From the NCBI RefSeq assembly GCF_030270605.1, contig NZ_BSYJ01000003.1:310001-374000 (forward strand): 64,000 nt of DNA. Reading direction: 5' to 3'. The position numbers were made by a program, and so were the translations under genes. The DNA is from Biformimicrobium ophioploci (GTDB taxonomy: Bacteria > Pseudomonadota > Gammaproteobacteria > Pseudomonadales > Cellvibrionaceae). Below, one piece after another: positions 7,842 through 15,929 of this stretch; position 1 is the first letter of the stretch; each line of letters opens with the position of its first letter. The notes beneath the pieces were generated by a model. That model was not told the origin of the DNA. It did no database searches and was given only the letters and a program-made list of their open reading frames with translations.

Positions 7842-8790
7842 TACTGTCAATCTGTTCCTGGATCAGAGCCTCGAGTTTTTCCTGGTCCGCGATAAAGTTG
7901 CGGATACCCTCGGCCAGCTTTTCCGTGGCCATGGCGTCGTCGTTGAGCTGCAGGCGGAATTCCGCTTCTGTTAACGGCGCTTCAGCCGCATCGCCGGAAG
8001 GGCCTTCGTCAACGAGCTGGCGCTCAAGCGTGCCACTGTCCTGTGCCAGTTCATCCAGCAATTGCGGGCTGATGGTGAGCCGGTCACAGCCAGCCAGTGC
8101 CTCGATTTCACCGGTGTTGCGGAAGCTGGCGCCCATCACGATGGTGCTGCAGCCGCGTGCCTTGTAGTAACGATAGATTTTCTGCACGGAAAGCACACCC
8201 GGGTCTTCCTGTGCGGGGTAGCTGTCGCGCCCGGTGGACTTCTTGTACCAGTCGAGGATGCGGCCCACGAACGGGGAAATCAGGGTGACGCCCGCATCGG
8301 CACAGGCGCGCGCCTGGCAGAAGCTGAACAGCAGGGTCAGGTTGCAGTGGATGCCTTCCTTCTCCAGGATCTCCGCGGCGCGGATGCCCTCCCAGGTTGA
8401 AGCGAGCTTGATCAGGACCCGGTCGCGGCTGATACCGGCTTCCTCGTACAGACCGATCAACTGGCGGGCCTTGGCAAGGGAGCCCTCGGTATCGAAAGAC
8501 AGGTGGGCGTCTACTTCTGTGGAAACGTAGCCGGGTACCAGCTGCAGGATCTCGCAGCCGATCTCGACGGAAAGCTTGGTGACGGCCAGCTTGGTGGTAT
8601 CGCCTCGCTGGTCTTTGGCCCATGCAATCGCACTGGCCATATGCGACTTGAACAATGGCAGCTGCGCCGCCTTGAGTAGCAGGGACGGGTTGGTGGTGGC
8701 GTCCTGGGGCTTGAAGCGGGCAATTGCATCGATATCGCCGGTATCCGCTACCACAAGGCTGTACTGGCGTAACTGCTCGAGCTTGTTCAT
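7822..8790 (-). CDS. tal: Transaldolase (class TalB)
   Basis: This 322-residue cytosolic enzyme of the non-oxidative pentose phosphate pathway transfers a dihydroxyacetone unit between sedoheptulose-7-phosphate and glyceraldehyde-3-phosphate. Diagnostic stretches are VVADTGDID near residue 14, [11 protein letters not shown], and [13 protein letters not shown] with the Schiff-base lysine. The length equals that of E. coli TalB. The start has a good RBS (AGGAAG, 8-9 bp upstream). The neighbouring order rssB-rssC-tal-dusA is the same as in Pseudomonas aeruginosa, although here tal is on the opposite strand from rssBC with a TerB gene between them. Confidence 0.96.
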   Translation of the reverse strand: MNKLEQLRQYSLVVADTGDIDAIARFKPQDATTNPSLLLKAAQLPLFKSHMASAIAWAKDQRGDTTKLAVTKLSVEIGCEILQLVPGYVSTEVDAHLSFDTEGSLAKARQLIGLYEEAGISRDRVLIKLASTWEGIRAAEILEKEGIHCNLTLLFSFCQARACADAGVTLISPFVGRILDWYKKSTGRDSYPAQEDPGVLSVQKIYRYYKARGCSTIVMGASFRNTGEIEALAGCDRLTISPQLLDELAQDSGTLERQLVDEGPSGDAAEAPLTEAEFRLQLNDDAMATEKLAEGIRNFIADQEKLEALIQEQIDSNVAAHS

Positions 8791-8854
8791 TCGGAGAACT
8801 TCCTTTTTATCCTGATTGTTCGGGTATTAACTTATGAGGTGCACAGTGCGGGTT

Positions 8855-9877
8855 TTATGCCGCTTGTGCAACCAGTTCCAGTGCCTGCTCAAGCACTTCG
8901 GGGCCGGCACCCGGCTTTACCGCGTTTTCGCTCAGGTGGCGGCGAAAGCGGCGTGCCCCGGGTACACCCTGGAACAGGCCCATCATATGCCGGGTAATGT
9001 ATTTTAGTTGTTGCCCCTGCTGCAGTTGCGCCTCGATGTAGGGGAGCATCTGCTGTGCTACTTCGATGGGGGTTACTATGTCTGCCGCCGGCTCAAAGAA
9101 TTCTCGATCGACCTGGCCCAGCAGGATAGGGGTCTGGTAAGCGGCGCGGCCCAACATGACGCCATCCACATGCTGCAGGTGCTGGTGGCACTCCTCGATA
9201 GAGTTTATGCCGCCATTGATGACGATTTCGAGGTCAGGTCTTTCCCGTTTCAGGCGGTACACCATTTCATAGTCCAGCGGCGGCACCTCGCGGTTTTCCT
9301 TCGGGCTCAGGCCCTGCAGCCAGGCCTTGCGCGCATGCACGATAAAGGTGCTCACACCCGCCTCGGCAACCGTATCGACGAAGCCGACCAGGCCCGGGTA
9401 ATCCTCCATATCGTCCACACCAATGCGGTGCTTGACGGTCACCGGGATAGACACTGCATCCTGCATGGCCTTCATGCAGTCCGCCACCGTCTGCGGCTCC
9501 TGCATCAGGCAGGCGCCAAAGCGCCCGGACTGGACCCGGTCACTGGGGCAGCCGCAATTGAGGTTGATCTCGTCGTAGCCCCAGCGCTCTGCGATACGCG
9601 CGCACTCCGCCAGCTGGGCCGGATCGCTGCCGCCGAGTTGCAGCGCCAGTGGGTGTTCACTCTCATTGAAGTCCAGGTGGCGTGGCTGGTCGCCGTGCAG
9701 GATCGCACCGGCGGTCACCATTTCCGTGTACAGCAGGGCGTGGCGGGAGAAACGCCGCCACAGGTAGCGGCAGTGTCTGTCACTCCAGTCCATCAGCGGG
9801 GCCGTGCAAAACTTGCGGCTGAGGGGTGCCGAAGCCGGGTGATTGTCGGATTGGGTGCCTGGGTTATGGCGGGTCAC
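8855..9877 (-). CDS. dusA: tRNA-dihydrouridine(20/20a) synthase DusA
   Basis: This 340-residue FMN- and NADPH-dependent enzyme reduces U20/U20a in the tRNA D-loop. The N-terminal [18 protein letters not shown] block and [14 protein letters not shown] are DusA signatures. The catalytic cysteine lies in [20 protein letters not shown]. The [11 protein letters not shown] and [10 protein letters not shown] segments build the FMN-binding TIM barrel. It is separated from tal by 64 bp in the same direction. The start codon at 9877 leaves about 19 residues before the conserved core, which is slightly longer than usual; a later in-frame Met could also serve. Confidence 0.95.
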   Translation of the reverse strand: MTRHNPGTQSDNHPASAPLSRKFCTAPLMDWSDRHCRYLWRRFSRHALLYTEMVTAGAILHGDQPRHLDFNESEHPLALQLGGSDPAQLAECARIAERWGYDEINLNCGCPSDRVQSGRFGACLMQEPQTVADCMKAMQDAVSIPVTVKHRIGVDDMEDYPGLVGFVDTVAEAGVSTFIVHARKAWLQGLSPKENREVPPLDYEMVYRLKRERPDLEIVINGGINSIEECHQHLQHVDGVMLGRAAYQTPILLGQVDREFFEPAADIVTPIEVAQQMLPYIEAQLQQGQQLKYITRHMMGLFQGVPGARRFRRHLSENAVKPGAGPEVLEQALELVAQAA

Positions 9878-9983
9878 GTGAATACTCTTGGGGTAATGCC
9901 TGGCCAGCTATTATATCGTCAAAGTGTATCGCTGATGGTACGCCTGTGGTGTTGCTGGTTCAGTTTGTCGCGGAGTGTAAATT

Positions 9984-10193
9984 GTGTTTGAAGTGATCAT
10001 GGCCCTCCTGAATCTGGTACTCGGTCTGTACCTGATGGCGATCGGCAAGGGCAGGGCGCTGCCCAGGACCCGCAAGCCTATCAGCCCCGAGCGCGAGGCA
10101 CGTTTCAGGCGCCTGTGTTACTGGGCGGGCATTGCCATGTTGATTCTTGCCGTGCTCTACCTGCTGAAGCTGTTTTTCGTACCGGCAGCTTAA
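9984..10193 (+). CDS. Small two-helix membrane protein of unknown function
   Basis: The frame has 69 residues from GTG 9984, or 64 from ATG 9999. Two hydrophobic segments (about residues 5-19 and 47-65) flank a basic loop with PRTRKPISPEREARFRR. This suggests a hairpin in the inner membrane with the loop in the cytoplasm. It is the only plausible gene on this strand between the divergent dusA start and the end of glpD. The family is not recognised and the coding call rests on composition and topology alone. Confidence 0.5.
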   Translation: MFEVIMALLNLVLGLYLMAIGKGRALPRTRKPISPEREARFRRLCYWAGIAMLILAVLYLLKLFFVPAA

Positions 10194-10204
10194 AGTGTGC
10201 CCCA

Positions 10205-11449
10205 TCAGGTGCCGCTGGCAGACTGGTCCTCGCCCTCCGGTAACGGTGGCTCGCCTTCCACGCCTGCCGCAATGGTGGTGCTCTCTGTCGGTTCCGGCTG
10301 CAGCGACGGGCGAATCATCGACAATACCTTCGCAGCGGTGGCGCGGTAGCTGGTGAGCTTGCCGCCGGCTACCGCCACCATCCTGGGCTTACGCGGGTCG
10401 TCCGTGGCAATGAGTGTTTCACGGGGCCGGGAAAACGGCAGGTCGGCACTTTTGGGCAGTACCCTCAGTCCCGCATAACTGTTTTGCAGGTCCTGCAGCT
10501 GTAGTTTGCCGGTTTCCGGGAAGTGCCGCTGTACCGCATGTAACAGGTACAGCTCTTCCTCGACGGTAGGCATCACGCTCTCCGGCGAGCCGGCATAGCT
10601 GCGTTCGGTGGTGCCGACCAGTGTCCTGCCTTTCCACGGCATCACAAAGATCGCGCGCCCGTCTTCCGCCTCGATATAGAAGATGCGCTCGCCCAGGGAA
10701 ACGGGCAGCAGGATATGTGTGCCCGCCACCAGCTCCAGCGGCGGTAACTTCAGTGCCGGGGTGCAAAGGGAGTTGACGTTTTCCACCCAGGGACCGGCGC
10801 AGTTGACCAGCACTTTACAGCGCGCCGTTTTCAGTGCGCCATTATCAAAGTAATCCACACGCACCCGGTTACCGACCAGTTCCGCGCCGATCAGGCTCGC
10901 CGGGCACAGCAGTGTCGCGCCGTGGGTGAGCGAGTCATCGATCACAGCGCGGGTCAGTGCCTTGTCATCGGTCTGCGCATCGTAGTACTGGAACACCGCG
11001 CGCAGGTCACGCTGCTCGATACCGGCCAGCAAATGCCATTGTGACCTGGGCACCTGCCGGAAGCGGGCGCCTTTCCAGGCATCCCTCCACGACCGGATAC
11101 GCGCACCTGTCAGCATCGAATACAACACAAGCCCAAGGCGCACCAGCCAGGGTGAGCGACGGCTGTGCCGGTAGACGGGGATATAGAAGGGCACCAGTCG
11201 AACCAGCTCCGGCTTGTTCTGCAGCAGCCAGTGGCGCTCCCTGAGGCATTCATGGACGAGGCGAAACTGCCGGCTTTCGAGGTAGCGCAGGCCACCGTGA
11301 ATCAGCTTGGACGAACGGCTGGATGTACCTGAGCCGACTCCGGTCTGCTCCAGCACCAGCACGCGTGCGCCTGCCGCGCTGGCTGCGGAGGCGACGCCGG
11401 CGCCCTGAATGCCGGCCCCTATAACAACGACATCAAAATCCGTGGGCAT
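10205..11449 (-). CDS. glpD: FAD-dependent glycerol-3-phosphate dehydrogenase, GlpD-like (short form)
   Basis: The protein has 414 residues. The N-terminal dinucleotide fold VVVIGAGIQGAGVA is followed by SSKLIHGGLRYLE, the GlpD/GlpA signature. FVMPWKGRTLVGTTERSY and the C-terminal AGGKLTSYRATA complete the family pattern. GlpD oxidises glycerol-3-phosphate to dihydroxyacetone phosphate at the inner membrane and feeds electrons to quinone. Classical GlpD has about 500 residues; this one lacks the C-terminal helical domain. It starts 3 bp after the phosphodiesterase stop, so it is the last gene of a three-gene operon that turns glycerophosphodiesters or glycerol into a glycolytic intermediate. 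Confidence 0.88.
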   Translation of the reverse strand: MPTDFDVVVIGAGIQGAGVASAASAAGARVLVLEQTGVGSGTSSRSSKLIHGGLRYLESRQFRLVHECLRERHWLLQNKPELVRLVPFYIPVYRHSRRSPWLVRLGLVLYSMLTGARIRSWRDAWKGARFRQVPRSQWHLLAGIEQRDLRAVFQYYDAQTDDKALTRAVIDDSLTHGATLLCPASLIGAELVGNRVRVDYFDNGALKTARCKVLVNCAGPWVENVNSLCTPALKLPPLELVAGTHILLPVSLGERIFYIEAEDGRAIFVMPWKGRTLVGTTERSYAGSPESVMPTVEEELYLLHAVQRHFPETGKLQLQDLQNSYAGLRVLPKSADLPFSRPRETLIATDDPRKPRMVAVAGGKLTSYRATAAKVLSMIRPSLQPEPTESTTIAAGVEGEPPLPEGEDQSASGT

Positions 11450-11451
11450 GC

Positions 11452-12156
11452 TCAGAGCCCATAGACATTGCTCGCTTCACGGGAGCGCATCAGGCGGGGA
11501 AGGTCTCCGGTCAGGATGTGATGCGCGCCGCGGCTGGACCACTCGACGGCCTGTTCCGGTTCGTTAACCTCGTACACCACCCACTGCCAGGGGCCGGGCG
11601 GCAGTTCGTCGGCGTTGACCCGGCTATCCCGGATGAAAAGGTAATCCGGCGCCAAGGTGACCACTTCCGGCCGCAGGCACTCGGCCAAAGATTTGATATT
11701 CAGGCCGACGCGATGGCAGCCGCGGCTGCGGGCAAAGCGCAGGCTTTCGCAGTCGCGTGTGACCACGATAAAGGGGCTGGTATCTTTCGGCAGTATGCGG
11801 GCGAGATGCTCGATGACCAGCTCAAACCCGAAATGCCCGAGGCTGCTGGGCTTGAGCTCCAGAAAACAGTCCAGGTGGGGGTGGCGCCCGACCCAGTCGA
11901 TCAGCTCCCGTGCAGTGGCGAGCCCCGCGCCGTCGATGCGCAGTTCAGCGATCTCGGTGTCTTCCAGTTCGAAAAACTTTTCCGGCCGGCCCGCAACCCG
12001 CAACAGATCGTCGTCGTGAAAGCACCAGGGGGTGCCGTCGGCAGACATCTGGATATCGGTCTCGATGGCACAGGTGCCAAGCCCGTGCGCCGATTCAAAG
12101 GACGAGATGGTGTTTTCCGGTTGCTGGATTTTGTTTCCGCGATGGGCGATCAACAT
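11452..12156 (-). CDS. Cytoplasmic glycerophosphodiester phosphodiesterase
   Basis: This 234-residue GDPD-family protein has no signal peptide, resembling UgpQ more than periplasmic GlpQ. Catalytic motifs are MLIAHRGN (His-Arg at the start), PENTISSF, AIETDIQMSADG and CFHDDDLLRV. It hydrolyses deacylated phospholipids such as glycerophosphocholine to glycerol-3-phosphate and an alcohol. Its start overlaps the end of the FGGY kinase by 7 bp and its stop lies 3 bp before the dehydrogenase, so the three products are coupled. No glycerophosphodiester transporter is seen nearby. Confidence 0.88.
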   Translation of the reverse strand: MLIAHRGNKIQQPENTISSFESAHGLGTCAIETDIQMSADGTPWCFHDDDLLRVAGRPEKFFELEDTEIAELRIDGAGLATARELIDWVGRHPHLDCFLELKPSSLGHFGFELVIEHLARILPKDTSPFIVVTRDCESLRFARSRGCHRVGLNIKSLAECLRPEVVTLAPDYLFIRDSRVNADELPPGPWQWVVYEVNEPEQAVEWSSRGAHHILTGDLPRLMRSREASNVYGL

Positions 12157-13571
12157 TGGGTTTTATCTGGTATCGATTGAAGGTTTCTGCTGCGTTCAGT
12201 ATAGCGTTGCCGGGTCCGGTCGGTCGGTCCAGGCAGGAAAGTCTCGCGCACGCACAGGGGCGGTGGCGCCAGGCCGGCGAGGGTCGCAATCCCGGTCAGG
12301 GTCGCGAAGTTGCCCGCAACCAGCGCAATGGGTTTCTGCATCAGGTCGGCCAGCCACTGGCCGACACAGTGCCGTCCGGGGAGGCCGCCCGCCAGATACA
12401 CTCTGGGACATTGCCCGGCGACGTGATTGTCTGCAATCAGCTGATAGATGGAGAAGGCGATATGCTCCAGCACCAGCAGGGCCTGGATGTCCGGCGGGCA
12501 GTCACAGGTAAACCCGGGTTCGCCCTCCACCGCCTCGAAATGCAATGTACAGGGCAGGCGCGCGGCATCGTCGGGATCCAGGTGATCATAGTCGGTAGCC
12601 TTGCCGCTCTGCAGGCCGTGCCAGCGCAACAGGGATCCGCACTCCGGCAGGGTGTGCTCCTGTATCCAGAAAGTTCCGTTGCTGGTGTCCAGGCGCGTGT
12701 CCTGGCGTGCGGCATCCAAAACGCTCGCCTTACTGCGTTCTGGCCAGGGGCCGGTGCTGATACTGGCGCAGGTGCCGAGTTCAATTAGCAGTTTGTTGCT
12801 GTCGGGCCCCAGCTGCCACAGGCCGGCACTCTTGTCTCCGGCCAGCGCGCGCACGGGCAGGGGGCCGCGCCCGGTTTCCAGTTCGCAGAAAGTCATGCCA
12901 TTTTTGAGGATCTGCGGAAGCTGGCCACCGCCGGCTGCGGGAATACCGAATAACTGCATCAGCTCAACTGACCAGCGTGCACTGTCGATATCGAGTAACT
13001 GGGTGCGCTGGGCCAGGCTGGTATCGCAAACGAAGGGTTTGTCGACACCACAACGGTATAGCAGCCAGCTGGGTAGCGGGCCCCAGAGCAAACTCCCATC
13101 CCTTGCGGCTGCGCGGATTTGCGCATTGTGTTCCAGCAACCAGCGCATCTTGCTGGCGCTGAAGTGGGGTAGCGGAGGCAGGCCGGACAGCTGCCTGATC
13201 CTTTCCGGCTGCGCATAGGCGGCAACGGGAAAAGCCGCTGCCCTGCGGTCCTGCCAGCTGATGATCGGCGCGAGCAGTTTGCCGTCCGGTCGCCAGGCAC
13301 AGAGCGTGGATCTCTGGCTGGCAATGGCGATGGCGCTTGCCTCGGGCGGGCAGCGCTTGAGGTGGCGGTGAAAATCCCTGAGCAGGGAATAGGGCCCCAG
13401 CTCGATCTGGTTTTCGTGGCGGAGTATCTGTAACGGTGTACTGAGCAGGACTTCAGGGGTCTCGCCGGGCGCAACCAGCGCGCTGCGAATGCCGCTCGAA
13501 CCCACATCGATGGCGAGTATGGGCGGGTTGACCGGGCCGGCCATGTGAGCTGGCGAAACGGGGTTCTGCAC
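12150..13571 (-). CDS. FGGY-family carbohydrate kinase (glycerol-kinase-like)
   Basis: The frame has 473 residues; a Met at residue 10 is an alternative start. The N-terminal phosphate-1 motif ILAIDVGSSGIRSALV and the C-terminal ATP-site segment VYLAGGLPG are FGGY kinase hallmarks. LFGIPAAGGGQLPQIL and LPVRALAGDKSAGLWQLG correspond to mid-domain blocks. The substrate is not set by sequence; the linked phosphodiesterase and glycerol-3-phosphate dehydrogenase make glycerol or a related polyol likely. The sequence diverges from canonical GlpK, which usually has about 500 residues. It is the first gene of the operon, 92 bp from the divergently oriented secreted-protein gene. Confidence 0.78.
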   Translation of the reverse strand: MQNPVSPAHMAGPVNPPILAIDVGSSGIRSALVAPGETPEVLLSTPLQILRHENQIELGPYSLLRDFHRHLKRCPPEASAIAIASQRSTLCAWRPDGKLLAPIISWQDRRAAAFPVAAYAQPERIRQLSGLPPLPHFSASKMRWLLEHNAQIRAAARDGSLLWGPLPSWLLYRCGVDKPFVCDTSLAQRTQLLDIDSARWSVELMQLFGIPAAGGGQLPQILKNGMTFCELETGRGPLPVRALAGDKSAGLWQLGPDSNKLLIELGTCASISTGPWPERSKASVLDAARQDTRLDTSNGTFWIQEHTLPECGSLLRWHGLQSGKATDYDHLDPDDAARLPCTLHFEAVEGEPGFTCDCPPDIQALLVLEHIAFSIYQLIADNHVAGQCPRVYLAGGLPGRHCVGQWLADLMQKPIALVAGNFATLTGIATLAGLAPPPLCVRETFLPGPTDRTRQRYTERSRNLQSIPDKTQC

Positions 13572-13663
13572 AGGCGCCTACCTTTACCTTGTTCGCTGCG
13601 GGTCGCCGAATATTCCCTGACCCCGTCTAGGCTATGTGTAAAGCGGTATTTCGGGGTTTTGAC

Positions 13664-14083
13664 ATGGCCAGTGCTCTGTGTACGCGGGCGGCCAGTTTTA
13701 TTGTGGCAGCTTTCCTGATGTTTGCAGCGGGAGCCGCTGCAGTAGCGCAGGAGGCGGCGGTGTCCGACTCGGCGTCGGTCACTATTCGGCTGGTGATCGA
13801 AAGGAATGTGCAGCTGCAACAGCAGGAGTCGCAACAGGACGCCGGCGCCAGACTCCAGGACGCGGGGTCTTCCGGTTTCTGCCTCAGTAACCCTTCCGGA
13901 ATGCCGGTCACGCTGAGCTGGGTGCCGGCGCTGATCGAGGACGGCGCCAGTGTGCAGGCGGGCAGTTATGCGCAAGTTACTCAGCAGAGTCGTGAGGGCC
14001 AGGAGGGCTGTATTGCCCCCGAGTTACTGGGCGGGACTGGGGGTGGCCCCGGCCTGGTGGAATTGCTGGTTGCGCCCGAGTAG
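13664..14083 (+). CDS. Small exported protein linked to the fimbrial locus, unknown family
   Basis: The protein has 139 residues from ATG 13664; an ATG at 13634 would add ten residues before the signal peptide. The first ~28 residues are a Sec signal ending in AVAQ. The mature part starts with a beta-rich stretch (SASVTIRLVIERNVQ), then a Gln-rich linker, and holds two cysteines (SSGFCLSNPSG and GQEGCIAPEL) that could form a disulphide. No family is recognised. It lies 88 bp upstream of the chaperone gene on the same strand. The beta-strand composition and disulphide pattern fit a small accessory fimbrial protein, but that is inference. Confidence 0.6.
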   Translation: MASALCTRAASFIVAAFLMFAAGAAAVAQEAAVSDSASVTIRLVIERNVQLQQQESQQDAGARLQDAGSSGFCLSNPSGMPVTLSWVPALIEDGASVQAGSYAQVTQQSREGQEGCIAPELLGGTGGGPGLVELLVAPE

Positions 14084-14104
14084 TCCTCACTGGCTTTTGT
14101 TCAG

Positions 14105-14133
14105 TTGAGGTTCATGGTCGTCGTGCATAAAAT
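14105..14133 (+). promoter_or_regulatory. Sigma-70-type promoter of the fimbrial chaperone gene
   Basis: TTGAGG (14105-14110) and TAAAAT (14128-14133) are separated by exactly 17 bp, about 38 bp before the chaperone start. This would give the chaperone its own promoter, independent of the pilin-usher-tip operon on the other strand. Confidence 0.6.
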
Positions 14134-14171
14134 AGCGCCAACTAGCATAAAAACGGACAGCGACCTGCACC

Positions 14172-14879
14172 ATGTTGACGCGCGCCCTGAAATCTCTCGT
14201 TTTCCTCTGTATTACAGCAGCTGCCGTTCTCTTCAGTAGCCTTGCCTCTGCCAGCATGCAGCTGGACAAGATGATCATCTATCTCGATGCCTTGCCGAAC
14301 CAGCGCGAGGACATAGTGGTGCGCAACCCGGATGCAGAAACCCTGTACCTGCAGACCGAAGTATTCCGGGTGGATAACCCGGGGCAGGAAGACGAAAAGC
14401 TGGTGCCGATTGTGGATCCCAGGGACTTCATGTTGCTGGTCAATCCGCGCAAGGCGGTGATCCCGTCCGGTGCGCAGAAGCGTTTCCGGCTTATGTCGCT
14501 GGAGAGCGGGCTTGAGCAGGAAAAAGTTTACCGGGTAACTTTCAAGCCGGTGGTGGGTGAGATTACTTCCGACGTAACCGGGGTGAAGATCCTGGTGGCA
14601 TACCAGGCGCTGATCTTTGTGCAGCCGCCAAGCGGCGCCTACGAGCTCAAGCTTGAGAAACGCGGCGAGCAGTGGGTGCTGCGCAACAATGGCAATATCA
14701 ATGTGGAGGTGAGCAAGGCGCGCTGGTGTGTCAGTGAAGACAGCTGTGAAGACGTCGAGTTTGCTGGCCGTATCTACGGTGGCGCGGAAAAGGCGATCAA
14801 GCTGCCAGCCAGTGGCGGTTATCTTGAGCTGCGTGCCTACGATGGTGAGCAGAGTCGGCTGGAAAAATTTCCGCGCTGA
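14172..14879 (+). CDS. Periplasmic fimbrial chaperone, alpha (CS1/EcpB-like) class
   Basis: This is a 235-residue PapD-like protein. A signal peptide (about 1-28, ending SLASA) is followed by two immunoglobulin-like domains. Domain 1 carries the LYLQTEVFRVDNPG and LLVNPRKAVIPSGAQKRFRLM blocks typical of chaperones that donate a strand to pilins. Domain 2 contains two cysteines (ARWCVSEDSCEDV) and ends SRLEKFPR. It would fold and cap pilin subunits and deliver them to the usher. Its gene converges on the tip-protein gene (ends 14879 and 14928), so the chaperone is transcribed opposite to its presumed clients. Confidence 0.82.
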   Translation: MLTRALKSLVFLCITAAAVLFSSLASASMQLDKMIIYLDALPNQREDIVVRNPDAETLYLQTEVFRVDNPGQEDEKLVPIVDPRDFMLLVNPRKAVIPSGAQKRFRLMSLESGLEQEKVYRVTFKPVVGEITSDVTGVKILVAYQALIFVQPPSGAYELKLEKRGEQWVLRNNGNINVEVSKARWCVSEDSCEDVEFAGRIYGGAEKAIKLPASGGYLELRAYDGEQSRLEKFPR

Positions 14880-14903
14880 TCTGCCTGGCCTGAAATGTTT
14901 CTG

Positions 14904-14927
14904 TTATTCCGGCGCTTATTCCGGCGC
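14904..14927. repeat. Two tandem copies of a 12-bp unit next to the tip-gene stop codon
   Basis: TTATTCCGGCGC occurs twice in a row (14904-14915 and 14916-14927) and a third partial copy TTATTC begins at 14928. That third TTA is the reverse-strand TAA stop of the tip gene, so the repeat adds spare stop codons in the same frame. It lies between the two convergent genes. Confidence 0.85.
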
Positions 14928-15929
14928 TTATTCAGGCTCTACGGTGAGCGTCAGCGTGTCCGTGTAGCTGGAATCCTGCGCGGCCTGCACGTCCGCCAGT
15001 AGCACGCGTATCGTCAGGCGCATATTTTCCCCGCCGGTGACACACTCTTTTGAAGTGGACCCGGGCCAGCTCGCGGTACTGATCATCCCCTCGCTCAATT
15101 GTTCTGCTGCGCCTGCAGCCACATCCTCCACCGTCACCTGATAGGGAATCTGGTCCGTTGCCTGCAACAGGAAGCTGCCGTTACCGTTGCTGCTGTCTCC
15201 GGTAATTTTGAAGTTGGCACCGGTCAGGTGATACACACAGAAATCCTGGCTCGCCGAAGTATCCGCCGCGATATTCGCAGTCAGGTTCATGTCCTCCAGG
15301 CCACTGATCTGGATGACGCCCTCGACGGTAATTTCGATAGTGAAGGAAACGGTGACTGTTCTTGGGGGGGCTGTCGCTGGGTTACAGGAGGCGTCGCCGA
15401 CATCACAGAAAGCGCTCTCCTGCCGGACCGTCATGCTGAAGGTGCCGGTGTAGGTGCCCGATGCTGGTGTCTGGCCGGGTGCCAGGTCCACGCGTAAAAA
15501 CTGTTGCCGCGGCTCTACCTTGTTGGAGCCATTGATGGCCGCTGTTTCCACCCCGGGGTTCAGGTTGGTTCTGGTGCCGCTGAGCGCGCGGTCAAAATAC
15601 AGTTCGACCAACTGCGGGTCTCCGGAGGCGTTGGTCAGGCGGAAGTACTCCGCATCACCGTCGCCGGACACTGTCAGCTGGAACTTTTCCGGGTTCTGGC
15701 AGTTGTCTCTGTTCGGCCGGCAGCTGCGGATACCAAAGGTGATATTGCCCTGTTCGAGCTGCGCGGCGTTATACGGATAATTGCTGATGCTGCCATCCAG
15801 GTTGCAGACGGCCAGGTGGATACCATCGCACGGGCCGGCGATTGCCTGCGCCGGGAATCCGCCTGTGGCTATGGCCAACAAAAGCAGGCCGACTGCCGAC
15901 AGTAGTTTACTTGCGTGCAAGAGTCGCAT
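14928..15929 (-). CDS. Two-domain fimbrial tip/minor subunit of the alpha-fimbria
   Basis: The protein has 333 residues with a Sec signal (about 1-31). The N-terminal domain has paired cysteines (AGPCDGIHLAVC; RSCRPNRDNC; AFCDVGDASC) and would be the adhesin-like part. From about residue 200 the sequence resembles the major pilin of this locus: VIQISGLEDMNLT against LIRVAGLDDMVLT, a similar Cys-containing middle, and closing SSYTDTLTLTVEPE against DTYTDTLVVTVTAN. A tip protein made of an adhesin domain plus a pilin domain is the CooD pattern of CS1 pili. The start overlaps the usher end by 23 bp. A run of seven C (coding strand, 15364-15370) lies mid-gene. Confidence 0.72.
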   Translation of the reverse strand: MRLLHASKLLSAVGLLLLAIATGGFPAQAIAGPCDGIHLAVCNLDGSISNYPYNAAQLEQGNITFGIRSCRPNRDNCQNPEKFQLTVSGDGDAEYFRLTNASGDPQLVELYFDRALSGTRTNLNPGVETAAINGSNKVEPRQQFLRVDLAPGQTPASGTYTGTFSMTVRQESAFCDVGDASCNPATAPPRTVTVSFTIEITVEGVIQISGLEDMNLTANIAADTSASQDFCVYHLTGANFKITGDSSNGNGSFLLQATDQIPYQVTVEDVAAGAAEQLSEGMISTASWPGSTSKECVTGGENMRLTIRVLLADVQAAQDSSYTDTLTLTVEPE

